From the NCBI GenBank assembly GCA_965208395.1, contig CBDBON010000002.1, positions 248,001-312,000 on the forward strand: DNA of 64,000 bases, in the 5' to 3' direction. Below, one piece after another: positions 1 to 8,633 of the stretch. Position 1 is the first letter of the stretch. Each line of letters starts with the position of its first letter. The notes beneath the pieces were generated by a model that was not told the DNA's origin, made no database searches, and saw nothing but the letters and a program-made list of their open reading frames with translations. Source of the DNA: CBDBON01 sp965208395 (GTDB lineage Bacteria; Chloroflexota; Dehalococcoidia; Lucifugimonadales; CBDBON01). The translations under genes and the position numbers were made by a program.

Positions 1-1
1 C

Positions 2-361
2 CGCGCCCTGGAGATATTCGTCGAGGCCGACCATGAGGAGGAGTGGGCCGGCTGGCGCAGCAAGGCAAACGTCGTGCTGCGAGCGGTCGAGGGAGTCGAT
101 GACGTCAGCGCTCACCTCAACGAGGGGCCGATGTACCCGGGCCCGACCGCGCCGACGGCGACCCTCGTGCTGGACGAGTCCTGGCAGGGCCCGCCGGCCG
201 GAGAGCTGGCCGAGGCGATGCTGGACGGCGACCCGCCTATCTACATAGGCAGTGGACCATCGTCCAACGAGCTGTGGGTGGCGACGGCGACGCTGCAAGA
301 CGGCGACGAGGAGATCGTCGCCCGGCGTCTGCGCGCCGTGCTGGACTCGGCCAGGGCTTGA
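2..361 (+). CDS. PLP-dependent SelA-like enzyme, C-terminal fragment
   Basis: The reading frame is open from the left edge, so only the last 119 residues are present. The fragment matches, by family resemblance, the small C-terminal domain of SelA-like PLP-dependent enzymes (the L-seryl-tRNA selenium transferase / D-glucosaminate-6-phosphate ammonia-lyase fold group). It carries a GPMYPGPTAPTATL stretch and a DPPIYIGSG segment typical of the domain that closes over the cofactor pocket. The catalytic lysine lies outside the window, so the substrate cannot be named. The stop codon overlaps the start of the next gene by one base (TGATG), which implies translational coupling with the sugar isomerase-like gene and the TPP enzyme after it. 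Confidence 0.6.
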   Translation, partial: RALEIFVEADHEEEWAGWRSKANVVLRAVEGVDDVSAHLNEGPMYPGPTAPTATLVLDESWQGPPAGELAEAMLDGDPPIYIGSGPSSNELWVATATLQDGDEEIVARRLRAVLDSARA

Positions 362-1269
362 TGGAGATCGTCCTGTTCTCCAAGTTCTTCGAGCAGCTCA
401 CAGTCGAGGAGCTTGGCGACAAGACGTATGAGCTCGGCTACGACGGGATCGACGTTGCCGTCCGTCCGGGGCATCCGATAGATCCGGACAACGCCGTCGA
501 CATCCTGCCGGGAGCGGTGGAGCGGTGGCGGGCGATGGGACTGAACTGCCCGATGGCCACCGCGCCGGTGACAGCCAACAACCCAGCCGACCCTGCCGTC
601 GAGCGGACCTACGCAGCGTGCGAGGACGCCGGGGTCCCACGGCTGAAGATCGGGTTCTGGCCGTACCGGCCGGGTGACGACTACTGGAGAGCGTTGGCGT
701 CGGCGCGAGCCGACCTGGCCGGCTTCGCAAGGCTGAGCGAGCGGTACGGGGTGCAGACCTGCTACCAAACGCACAGCGGCGCGCTGATCGGATCGAACTG
801 CGCCGGGCTGATGCACCTGCTCGAGGAGTTCGATCCCCGTTATGTGGGGGCATACCCGGACTTCGGCCACATGGCGCTCGACGGGGAGGACTACGATCTC
901 GGGATCGGCATGGTCAGGGATCACCTGTCGGTGGTGGGGATCAAGGACGCGGCATACTTCCCCCAGCCTGAGGGACGGACACCCCGGTACGTCTCACGCA
1001 TGGTGAAGGTGGGAGAGGGCAGCGTCGACTGGCGCCGTGCGCTCGGCGCGCTTCTCAGGGTCGGCTTCGACGGTCCGCTTACGGTGCACACCGAGTACGA
1101 CTTCGACGAGACGATCGTGCGGCAGGTGGGCTATGCCGAGAGGAAGCCGCCGAACGTCGAGGAGTACGCTCGCGAGGATGCAGAGTATCTCCGGAGGGTG
1201 CTGGGGGAGTTGCGCTGCGGGCCTTCCGTGCGGCAGCTCGATGTCAAGACAGAAGCGGGGGAAAGATGA
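361..1269 (+). CDS. sugar phosphate isomerase/epimerase-like TIM barrel protein
   Basis: A 302-residue protein of the xylose-isomerase-like TIM-barrel family, which isomerises or epimerises sugars, inosose or related polyols with a divalent metal. Visible family features are a GIDVAVRPG strand near residue 30, QTHSG near 139, DFGH near 166 (a metal-ligand type motif), GIKDA near 189, and HTEYDF near 243. An in-frame ATG at 274 exists, but residues encoded before 361 are arginine-rich shadow of the previous gene. The start at 361 overlaps that gene's stop and begins the first barrel strand (MEIVLFSK). Its stop overlaps the next start (ATGA), so the three genes form one operon. Exact substrate unknown. 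Confidence 0.75.
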   Translation: MEIVLFSKFFEQLTVEELGDKTYELGYDGIDVAVRPGHPIDPDNAVDILPGAVERWRAMGLNCPMATAPVTANNPADPAVERTYAACEDAGVPRLKIGFWPYRPGDDYWRALASARADLAGFARLSERYGVQTCYQTHSGALIGSNCAGLMHLLEEFDPRYVGAYPDFGHMALDGEDYDLGIGMVRDHLSVVGIKDAAYFPQPEGRTPRYVSRMVKVGEGSVDWRRALGALLRVGFDGPLTVHTEYDFDETIVRQVGYAERKPPNVEEYAREDAEYLRRVLGELRCGPSVRQLDVKTEAGER

Positions 1270-2963
1270 CGAGGATGTCCGCCGCCGAGGCGATTGTCGA
1301 GACGCTGCGGGGCGAGGATGTGAGCTACATCTTCGGCGTGGTCGGGTCCGCCTATCTGGACATCCTCGACGCGATGTACGGCCGGGAGGAGATACGCTTC
1401 GTCGGATGCCGGCACGAGCAGGGGGCCGGCTTCATGGCTCTCGGATATGCGCGGGCGACCGGCCGTCCGGCGGTCTGCATGGCGCAGAACGGCCCGGGCG
1501 TCACCAACCTGGTCACGACCACCGCCGCGGCGCTGGTCGGCCAGACGCCTATGGTGGTGCTGGGCGGCGCGCCGATGGTAGGACAGACCTACCGGGGCTC
1601 GATCCAGGAGCTGGACCAGATGAGCATATTCAGGCCCGTCTGCAAGGGTGTGCTCCAGATCAACAGCCCGGATCGCGGGCCTGAGATCGTCCGGGACGCC
1701 TTCAGGGTGGCGTCGTCCGGGAAGATGGGCCCGGTGTACGTCGACATGCCGCGCGACCTCCTCGGCGCAGCCGACGTGGACGTCGTCCTGTCCTCCCCGT
1801 CGGCCTACCGGCCTCCTCAGCAGCCGCCGGGAGATCCCGAGCTGATCGAGGCGGCCGCCGCGCTGCTCGGCTCAGCGGAGTCGCCGGTGATCGTCGCCGG
1901 CGGCGGGGTCGTGTGGGGCCGGGCGGGCGAGGAGGTGTGCGCCCTGGCCGAGGCGCTGGGCGCTCCCATCGTCACCTCCTACGAGCGCAACGACGCGGTG
2001 AACAACCGGCACCGGCTCTACGTCGGCGCCCTGGGACGGGCGGGCGCGCTGGAGGCGGCGGAGGCCGTGCGGAATGCCGACGCGGTGCTCGCGCTGGGGA
2101 CCCGTCTCGGTCACTTCACCTCCTTCTACGACCACCGCTTCATCCCCGCGGAGGCGCGAATCGTGCAGGTGGAGATCGACCAGCGGGAGATCGGACGCAA
2201 CTATCCGGTGGAGGTCGGGATCCTGGGCGACGCCCGCGCCGTCGCGGCCAGCCTCGCCGCGAGGCTGGCCGGCGCAGTGGATGGGGCGACCCTGGACGCC
2301 AGGACAGCGCGGATCGGGGCGCTGCGCGGGCGACGGCTGCGGCGGCTGGACGAGGAGGGCGGCCTGGACGGTCTGCCGATGAAGCCGCAGAGGGTGTACG
2401 CGGAGCTGCGGCGCGCGCTGCCCAGGGATACGGCGGTCGCCTTCGACGCGGGAGGAGGGCCGGCGTACGGGTACGACCGCGTCGAGTTCTCCGGGCCGGG
2501 GACGCTCTACAGCACGCTCGACCTCGCCTGTCTCGGCGGGGCGCTGCCCCAGGCGATCGGAGTGAAGATGGCGCGTCCGCGGCAGCCGGTGGTCAGCATC
2601 AGCGGCGACGGCGGGTTCTTCTTCAACGCGCAGGAGCTCGAGACTGCGGTGCGGTGGCGCGTACCGGTGGTCAACATAGTGATGAACAACGACTCGTGGG
2701 GCTCCGAGAAGGCCTACCAGAAGACGCTGTACGGCGAGCGGTATGTCGAGGCGGAGATAACGAACCCAAGGTACGACCGGTTCGCGGAGCTCTGCGGCGC
2801 CCGAGGCTTCTACGTCGAGAGGCCTGAGGAGGTCGCTCCGGCGGTTCGGGAGGCGCTCTCCCTGGACGTCCCGTCGGTCATCGAGGTCCCGGTAGACCCG
2901 GAGGAGCTGCCCTCGCCAGCGCGCGCCGCCGACGTATTCCGGTCACGGACCGGGCAGGACTAG
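1266..2963 (+). CDS. thiamine pyrophosphate-dependent enzyme, acetolactate synthase / sulfoacetaldehyde acetyltransferase-like
   Basis: A full-length 565-residue TPP enzyme with the usual Pyr, central and PP domains. The catalytic glutamate is in CRHEQGAG near residue 50. The metal/TPP motif GDGG lies near 445, followed by MNND about 25 residues later. The segments AQNGPGVTN and YGERYVEAEI resemble sulfoacetaldehyde acetyltransferase as well as acetolactate synthase, so it probably decarboxylates or cleaves a 2-keto acid or aldehyde rather than making branched-chain amino acids; no small regulatory subunit (ilvN) is next to it. It is coupled to the TIM-barrel gene by a 4-base overlap, suggesting a catabolic operon. 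Confidence 0.75.
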   Translation: MTRMSAAEAIVETLRGEDVSYIFGVVGSAYLDILDAMYGREEIRFVGCRHEQGAGFMALGYARATGRPAVCMAQNGPGVTNLVTTTAAALVGQTPMVVLGGAPMVGQTYRGSIQELDQMSIFRPVCKGVLQINSPDRGPEIVRDAFRVASSGKMGPVYVDMPRDLLGAADVDVVLSSPSAYRPPQQPPGDPELIEAAAALLGSAESPVIVAGGGVVWGRAGEEVCALAEALGAPIVTSYERNDAVNNRHRLYVGALGRAGALEAAEAVRNADAVLALGTRLGHFTSFYDHRFIPAEARIVQVEIDQREIGRNYPVEVGILGDARAVAASLAARLAGAVDGATLDARTARIGALRGRRLRRLDEEGGLDGLPMKPQRVYAELRRALPRDTAVAFDAGGGPAYGYDRVEFSGPGTLYSTLDLACLGGALPQAIGVKMARPRQPVVSISGDGGFFFNAQELETAVRWRVPVVNIVMNNDSWGSEKAYQKTLYGERYVEAEITNPRYDRFAELCGARGFYVERPEEVAPAVREALSLDVPSVIEVPVDPEELPSPARAADVFRSRTGQD

Positions 2964-3013
2964 CCTCCAATATCGCGGCAGACATCCTTCGGCGCGACGG
3001 GTTGGCATTCCGT

Positions 3014-4114
3014 CTATTCATCACCGGCTCGCTTAGCCTCAATGACCATTTCCCATATGGCCTTCACCTGTTGCACTGCGTCATCCAGAACGCGCTCATA
3101 TTCCACTCCGGGCGTAAGGTAGATTGGCACGTCGTAAGGACCTCTACTTCCTCCATGCTCGGCCAGTGAAGGTACCTTGCTCCGGAGATGGACCGGGCTG
3201 ATCGGGACGTCGCTTCCAATCCACAGCCACAAAGGTGTATCGCCACTGGTCGCCCACAGGCGGTGATTCACACACAGGAACAACCAGCCTGTGACCACTT
3301 TCCCCAGATCGGTCTTAAATCTAGAGTATCGCCCGTAGCCGTCCCGCTGCGGTGTGGCCCTGGCACCTTCCACGGACATCCAGCCTTCCGGGCAGCCGCG
3401 ACTATCAACCAGATCGTCGATAAGGCGATTGATCCACCGGAGCCTGCGGGGTACTGAGGGGCTGAGTTCTGCCGTATCGATGGGATGGAAAGCCTCGTCG
3501 TCCTCTCGTTGCGCCAGTCCACGGAGTTGCCGGATGTTCGAGGCGGCCAGGGAATCGGGAGGCACAGCGGCGGCCAGGCGGTCCAAGAGTAGAGGCCAAC
3601 TAGCCAGCAGCAGCCGCTTGCCCAGCTTGTCTGGCCCCATCACCCTGGCCCTGCGCATCTGGTTGGGTGTTTCGACCGCCTCCAGTTTAAAACCGGCCGA
3701 CCCGCTCTCCATCTGGCGCGTGATCTCTCCCCACAGTATCTCCAGCCGCGTGGTTGGAGCGATGAACAGCAGCACCCCCGGCCCTGTGTCCTCCAGGTGT
3801 TCGAAGTAGCTGCTGGCCTGGCCCTCAAGCAGGCTGGCCCAGAACTTCGACTCGACGAGCAGCCGCTTTCTGCCCTCTTGGTCGTAGCCCACCATGTCCG
3901 GGCGAGAGCCATCCTCGTACGTCACCTGCGTGTCGAACCCGGTCAGAGCGTCTAGTCGATAGGACTCCTCTTCTTCCATCAGCAGGAGCCTCAGCGCATC
4001 ACGGCAGGCAGCGGATTCGTTCAAGATGAATGCCAGCGCGTCGGTGGCGGTGTCCTCCACTCTACTGGTCAAACGGGGCACCAAGTACGCAAGCAGGGTG
4101 GTTTCCTTAGCCAT
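3014..4114 (-). CDS. PD-(D/E)XK nuclease superfamily protein
   Basis: A 366-residue protein whose N-terminal third has a restriction-type nuclease core. Aspartate 73 sits in RPDMVGYD, followed by ESK at 88-90 and glutamine 99 in GQASSY, which is the D...(D/E)xK...Q pattern of this superfamily. This predicts metal-dependent DNA cleavage. The C-terminal half (about 190-366) is rich in Trp and Arg and I do not recognise it; it may bind target or partner. It lies 11 bp after a small gene on the same strand, so the two are probably one operon. With the ApeA-like gene 1.8 kb away the context suggests phage defence, but this is inference. Confidence 0.65.
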   Translation of the reverse strand: MAKETTLLAYLVPRLTSRVEDTATDALAFILNESAACRDALRLLLMEEEESYRLDALTGFDTQVTYEDGSRPDMVGYDQEGRKRLLVESKFWASLLEGQASSYFEHLEDTGPGVLLFIAPTTRLEILWGEITRQMESGSAGFKLEAVETPNQMRRARVMGPDKLGKRLLLASWPLLLDRLAAAVPPDSLAASNIRQLRGLAQREDDEAFHPIDTAELSPSVPRRLRWINRLIDDLVDSRGCPEGWMSVEGARATPQRDGYGRYSRFKTDLGKVVTGWLFLCVNHRLWATSGDTPLWLWIGSDVPISPVHLRSKVPSLAEHGGSRGPYDVPIYLTPGVEYERVLDDAVQQVKAIWEMVIEAKRAGDE

Positions 4115-4125
4115 GGGGAATTCCC

Positions 4126-4503
4126 TCAGCAGTCCGTGTCTGGATTCTGGTGGGCCGGGCTGGTCGGATAGTCCCCCGGCTTGCCGGTGTCGCCGGGCTG
4201 TATCACGAAGTCCCGCCGGTCCCTATAAAGGCGGGCGCGGTTGATCACATTCTCGCCATCGGGATCGAAGCCGTCCCACTGGCTGTTGAACCAGTACTTG
4301 AAGTCACCGATGAAGAGGTACCTGTTGCTCACACGGAAGAAGCGGCAGGTTACGCCCTCGCCGTCCAGGAAGCGGGCGTAGATGGCGTTCAACAGTTCTC
4401 GCTGCCCATCCTTCTCGCTTAGGACGTATTCATGGGGCCAGGTGTCCCGGTAGGTGACCGCCTCCCGCCAGGGGGCGCGGGCGATGAGCTCCGTCAGTTT
4501 CAT
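4126..4503 (-). CDS. conserved small protein paired with nuclease
   Basis: A 125-residue soluble protein with no signal peptide. I recognise the sequence type (APWREAVTYRDTWPHEYVL, then FLDGEGVTCRFF and YLFIGDFKYW) as a small conserved family of unknown function found in many bacteria, but I cannot give it a function. The last 25 residues (RDFVIQPGDTGKPGDYPTSP) look disordered. It is the first gene of a two-gene unit; the PD-(D/E)XK nuclease begins 11 bp after its stop. A role as a nuclease partner, specificity factor or antidote is possible but not shown by the sequence. Confidence 0.6.
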   Translation of the reverse strand: MKLTELIARAPWREAVTYRDTWPHEYVLSEKDGQRELLNAIYARFLDGEGVTCRFFRVSNRYLFIGDFKYWFNSQWDGFDPDGENVINRARLYRDRRDFVIQPGDTGKPGDYPTSPAHQNPDTDC

Positions 4504-4546
4504 TCTCTATCGCTACTCCTCATATGAGGATTTGACTTCTCCGGGC

Positions 4547-5347
4547 CTAGGCGTGGCGACGGAGGAAGTCGAGCGTCACGCGGTTGAATTCGGGCGCGCC
4601 GTCCATGTTGTGGAGATGTCCGCCGGGGCTGATGACGGCGAACTCCGCGCCGGGGATTGCGTCGGCCACCTCGCGGCCGTACATCGGGGGAAGGGCGATG
4701 TCGTCGTCGCCGACGGTGACGAGCGTCGGCGCCCTGATCTGTCCCAGACGATCGAGGGTGTCGTGCAGGACGTTGGCCCTGTACTGGGCAAGTATGCCGT
4801 CCTTGGCTGAGGCCGCCGCGTCGACTATCGCATCGATCTGCCGGTCGACCTCCTCGGGGTGGTCGCGCATGAACTCGGGTCGTATCAGCCACAGGGTGTT
4901 GATCTCGTAGAAGCTGCGGAGGTCTAGCAACTCCAGGAGCTTCACCTGCGCCCTGAACTTCCTGCCGGCGTAGCCGTGGGCCCTTCCCCAGGTGCCGTGC
5001 AGCTGCAGAGTACGCACGAGATCGGGGCGCATCAGCGTGAGCTCCTGGGCGACGCATGAGCCGAGCGACAGCCCGGAGACGTGCGCTGGGCCGATGCCAA
5101 GCGCGTCGATGAGCGACGCCGTGTCCTCGGCGAGCAGGCGCACCGACAGCTCCCCGCCGCCCAGCCCGCTCTGTCCGGTGCCCCGGTTGTCGAATGTGAC
5201 ACACTCGAACTCGCCGCGGTAGGCCTCGACCTGCGGGGCCCAGCTGGTGTGGTCGAGACCGGTGCCCATGATGAGCAGGACGGGCGGACCGCCGCCGGTC
5301 CGCTCGTAGTAGAGGTCGATCCCTGTGGGCAGCGTCAGGAGGGACAT
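4547..5347 (-). CDS. alpha/beta hydrolase
   Basis: A 266-residue alpha/beta-hydrolase of the 3-oxoadipate enol-lactonase / chloroperoxidase-like type. The nucleophile is serine 94 in the elbow GLSLG, the oxyanion region is near MGTGLDH (27-33), the acid is probably in TVGDDD near 215, and the catalytic histidine is in PGGHLHNMD near 244. The DNRGTGQSG segment near 53-61 is standard for the family. No signal peptide, so a cytoplasmic esterase or lactonase is expected. The start follows an AAGGA ribosome site. The gene stands between two defence-like loci but has no visible link to them. Confidence 0.8.
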   Translation of the reverse strand: MSLLTLPTGIDLYYERTGGGPPVLLIMGTGLDHTSWAPQVEAYRGEFECVTFDNRGTGQSGLGGGELSVRLLAEDTASLIDALGIGPAHVSGLSLGSCVAQELTLMRPDLVRTLQLHGTWGRAHGYAGRKFRAQVKLLELLDLRSFYEINTLWLIRPEFMRDHPEEVDRQIDAIVDAAASAKDGILAQYRANVLHDTLDRLGQIRAPTLVTVGDDDIALPPMYGREVADAIPGAEFAVISPGGHLHNMDGAPEFNRVTLDFLRRHA

Positions 5348-5884
5348 GTCAACTATCGTCCTTGTCCAGTGGTCCAGGCCCTAGATCTGGCCTGCGCCGT
5401 CAGGCCGTTTTTCCTTCCAAGGTGTCGTATTTTCATGCATTTGTCGTTTTCCGTATCTGGCCGAGATCGGGATCGTCGTAAGGATGCCTCTCAATCCGCC
5501 TGGTCTGCCTGCTCAAATCGCCAATTGCTGCATCCGCGTCGTATGGGTGGTCCGATGATTCCTGGCGGCGGTTCCGTGCTGTGAGGAGATTATAGGGCTT
5601 ATGTTCGTGGCGTGTCAAATGGGAACATGGCGAGGGGTGTGCAAATTGAGAGTCCGGCGAGGCTCGCCGTCTACCCTAGAGAACTGAGTCGGCTTCTGCG
5701 CGGCGTAGTCAAGATACCTCTGCCTGTCTGAAACCACCGACCTTCCCCCTGCTAGAATTGCCAATGCCTTGCGGGGGGAGTGAGAGAGCAATGTTGTGTT
5801 CCCCCGGCTTTGCCCTAGTTGGGAACTCGACGGCGACCCAGCCGACGAGAAGCGTGACCGAGTGCTATAGAGAGGAAACCCGTT
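5348..5884. other. intergenic region, no feature recognised
   Basis: This 537-bp gap separates the hydrolase and the ApeA-like gene, which are transcribed away from each other. It is less GC-rich than its surroundings and must hold both promoters, but I see no consensus -35/-10 pair, no RNA gene and no convincing short reading frame. Confidence 0.4.
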
Positions 5885-7105
5885 ATGGACAAGCAAGAGG
5901 AACAGGGACTTTTCTGGCTGCCGGGCAACCCTGGAGAGCAAGTGGACGGCGCCATCACGCTGGACGACGAACACGGCACGATGCTAACGGTGTACGGACA
6001 GCTGGGTTCGTCCAGCGTGGGGTCTCGGGAGCAAGTTATCCACGGAGTACTGGATGGTGGGCACATTAAGCTGGTGAACTGCTACTCGACTAATCAGCGA
6101 ATAGCTACCGGAACGTGGCACTGCCAGTTCGCGTTCCGCGGGGACGAATACTGTGGAGACGTGCCGAACAGAATTAAGTCCGTTGAGGCAGAAATCGAAC
6201 TGCTTAGAGACTGGACGCCAGGGTTCGAAGGGATCCAGCGAGCCAAAGACGGATCGTCGCTGACGTGGCCCGCTAGCCAGCCTGATCAAGCCGCAAGGTG
6301 GGCTCTGGGCGTGGTCGCTGTACGCCAAGACATAAGGTTCTCATGGGAACAATCTAGGCACGCTGTCGAAAGCGCAACGGTCAGAGCACACAATTCAGTT
6401 CGCATAAGTTTCGACGAGCCACAGTCGTGGGCAACGGTCGTGGGTACGGTGGTAGACCTACAGGCGCTCGTCAGCGTAGCTAAAGGTGAGGCAGTCCACG
6501 TTGAACGGATGTCGATGATCCAGGGAGGGGCACCTGACGCGAGGCTAAGTGCCTCCTACCGTGAAATACTTCGTCGAGGCGCTCGACAACTACGACATAA
6601 CGAGCTGTTCACCATGCAGGAACTGGGCGGGGTCGAAGGTATAGCAAGATGGCTGAACGTACTCCGCAGCCGGAAATATCTCATAATCCCGCTACTGGTC
6701 GACCTGTACCGACAACCAGTATTCGTCACTGACAGAACCAGCCATCTGCTCATTGTCTGTGAGGCGTACCAACGACACTTCATGGCAGACCCCGGCAAGA
6801 GAATCGATAACCTCGCGAAAGAAGTGCTTGCACCGATGCTATCCAGAGCAGGCTGTTCATTCGAAGAATGGATAGGCAACCCGGAGGATTGGATAAAGAA
6901 AGTCAGCGAGATACGCAACAACTACGGGATAGCCCATCTGCAGGGCTATACAAGCACCTGGTCTGCATCGCCGGACATCCACTCGATCAACGAGCAACTC
7001 TACCTGCTAGTCGTTACCTGCCTACTTTCCGAATGCGGAGTCTCAGAGGACACACGGCGCAAAGTCGCCGAGCGTATGCGCTCAGGCACGAAGATACACC
7101 TATAG
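5885..7105 (+). CDS. ApeA-like anti-phage HEPN protein
   Basis: A 406-residue protein with two parts. Residues 8-105 begin GLFWLPGNP and run through DGAITLDDEHGTMLTVYGQL and VIHGVLDGGHIKLVNCY, the pattern I know from the ApeA N-terminal domain (ApeA_NTD1). The C-terminal part (about 220-406) is helical and ends in a HEPN domain with the RNase-type motif RNNYGIAH at 344-351 (R-x6-H). ApeA proteins are single-gene anti-phage systems thought to cut RNA after infection. The gene is more AT-rich than its neighbours and stands alone between long gaps, which fits recent transfer. Ribosome site GAGAGGAAA precedes the ATG. Family assignment is from memory of the pattern, not a search. Confidence 0.7.
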   Translation: MDKQEEQGLFWLPGNPGEQVDGAITLDDEHGTMLTVYGQLGSSSVGSREQVIHGVLDGGHIKLVNCYSTNQRIATGTWHCQFAFRGDEYCGDVPNRIKSVEAEIELLRDWTPGFEGIQRAKDGSSLTWPASQPDQAARWALGVVAVRQDIRFSWEQSRHAVESATVRAHNSVRISFDEPQSWATVVGTVVDLQALVSVAKGEAVHVERMSMIQGGAPDARLSASYREILRRGARQLRHNELFTMQELGGVEGIARWLNVLRSRKYLIIPLLVDLYRQPVFVTDRTSHLLIVCEAYQRHFMADPGKRIDNLAKEVLAPMLSRAGCSFEEWIGNPEDWIKKVSEIRNNYGIAHLQGYTSTWSASPDIHSINEQLYLLVVTCLLSECGVSEDTRRKVAERMRSGTKIHL

Positions 7106-7350
7106 AGACGGATTGCGCGACGACGACCGTCCCACGGTGCTCTGGAAACCTCGCCACGGAGACCTTTGCCCCTGTGGTCCCAGCAGAGGGTACATGGAGA
7201 CGCAGTGTCTACCGACTGGGTTCAAGGCGCACACCCCTCGGGGCCCGAGGGGGTGTGTAAATTGAAGTCACCTTGCCACGGACAACCATTCCAGCCGTCT
7301 AAAGACGCATGAATGAATCAACGGGCCAGGTACTCGTCGACCTGTAGGGC

Positions 7351-8592
7351 CTACAGGACCGTCTTCGGGCGCTCCTTGGTCGGATCGACGAACGGGACAC
7401 GGACGACCCTGGCGTCGACGATCCCGTCCTTCGGCAGCCGGACCTTCACGTCGGTCCCGCGCCGCCAGTGGGTCGGCGGCATGACGGCGAGGGCGATATT
7501 GGACTGCTGGGACGGCGACCAGAAGGCGCTGGTAACGTAGCCGACGTCGTCCCCGGAGTCGACGTCCTTCACCAGGTAGAAGTCCTCGTTGTACCAGACG
7601 ATCGGCTTGCCCCCGACCCTGAGGCCGACGAGCCGCTGCCGGACTCCCTCCCGCCTGATGGCGGCGAGGGCGTCCTTCCCGATGAAGTCGTCCTTGTCGA
7701 GGTCGACCTGCCATCCGAGCCGGACCTCGTACGGATTGTTCTCGATGTCCATGTCCTGGCCGTAGGAGAGGATTCCGGCCTCCAGCCGGCGGACGTGGCT
7801 CGGCGCGATCACGCTCAGTCCGAACTCCTCTCCCTGCTCCAGGATGTGGGGCCAGACGTTGTCCGCCTCGAGCATCGCATTGTGCAGGTATATCTCGAAG
7901 CCGACCTCGGCCGAGAAGCCGGTGCGCGAGATGGTGACCGGACGCCCGTTGAGCGTGTCGTGGACCAGGCCGTAGTAGGGGATGTCCCGTATGTGCGGGC
8001 CGAACATCTTATCCATCAGGTCCGCCGAACGGGGGCCCTGGATCTGGACCGGGGAGACGTCGATCTCGTGGATGTCGACGTTGTACCTGCGAGTCGAGTT
8101 AACGCCCTGCGCCCAGAGGAGGACGTCGGAGTCGGAGATGCTGAACCAGAACTCGTCGTCGGCCACTCTGAGCAGCACTGGGTCGTTGATTACGCCTCCG
8201 TGCTGGTTGCAGAGGATGACGTACCTGGCCTGCATCGTGGGGACCAGCGAGTGGACGTCGCGGGTGATGAGCATGTTGACGAAGTCGGCGGCGTCCGGGC
8301 CCTTGACCCGGATCTGGCGCTCGACGGCGACGTCCCACATAGTGACGCGCCGGGTGAGCGACTCGTACTCAGCCATCAGTCCGCCGTCTTCGGGCCTGAC
8401 ATAGGCCCTCGGGTGGTACATGTGGTTGTACGTGGTGTAGGCCCAACAACCGGCCGCCCTGGAGAGGTGCCACCACGGGGACTTCCTGACTCGCGTGGAG
8501 ACGAGGATCCGGGCGTCGCTGTTGCCGCTCTGGCGCAGGTTGATGGGCAGGCGCCGCCGCTTGAGACCTTCGATCAACAGGGACTGGGCCAT
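7351..8592 (-). CDS. DMSP demethylase-like GcvT-family aminomethyltransferase
   Basis: A 413-residue tetrahydrofolate-dependent methyl/aminomethyl transferase of the GcvT fold. It is closer to DmdA (dimethylsulfoniopropionate demethylase) than to glycine-cleavage T protein: the run MWDVAVERQIRVKGPDAADFV, then GGVINDPVLLRV, FSISDSDV, IQGPRSADLM, ILSYGQDMD and the C-terminal barrel follow the DmdA order. THF-dependent demethylation of a methylated sulfur, nitrogen or oxygen compound is therefore likely; the substrate is not proven. The frame is open well upstream, but ATG 8592 begins the protein (MAQSLLIEG), and upstream residues are shadow of the preceding gene. It follows a serine hydrolase gene by 41 bp on the same strand. 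Confidence 0.7.
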   Translation of the reverse strand: MAQSLLIEGLKRRRLPINLRQSGNSDARILVSTRVRKSPWWHLSRAAGCWAYTTYNHMYHPRAYVRPEDGGLMAEYESLTRRVTMWDVAVERQIRVKGPDAADFVNMLITRDVHSLVPTMQARYVILCNQHGGVINDPVLLRVADDEFWFSISDSDVLLWAQGVNSTRRYNVDIHEIDVSPVQIQGPRSADLMDKMFGPHIRDIPYYGLVHDTLNGRPVTISRTGFSAEVGFEIYLHNAMLEADNVWPHILEQGEEFGLSVIAPSHVRRLEAGILSYGQDMDIENNPYEVRLGWQVDLDKDDFIGKDALAAIRREGVRQRLVGLRVGGKPIVWYNEDFYLVKDVDSGDDVGYVTSAFWSPSQQSNIALAVMPPTHWRRGTDVKVRLPKDGIVDARVVRVPFVDPTKERPKTVL

Positions 8593-8633
8593 TCGACGAT
8601 CTCCTCTACTTGCCGGCGCTCTCGCGCGGAGGG

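Noticed and set aside
7106..7350. Possible small gene between the ApeA-like gene and the DmdA-like gene
   Set aside because: No frame has a ribosome site or recognisable sequence; the gap appears non-coding.
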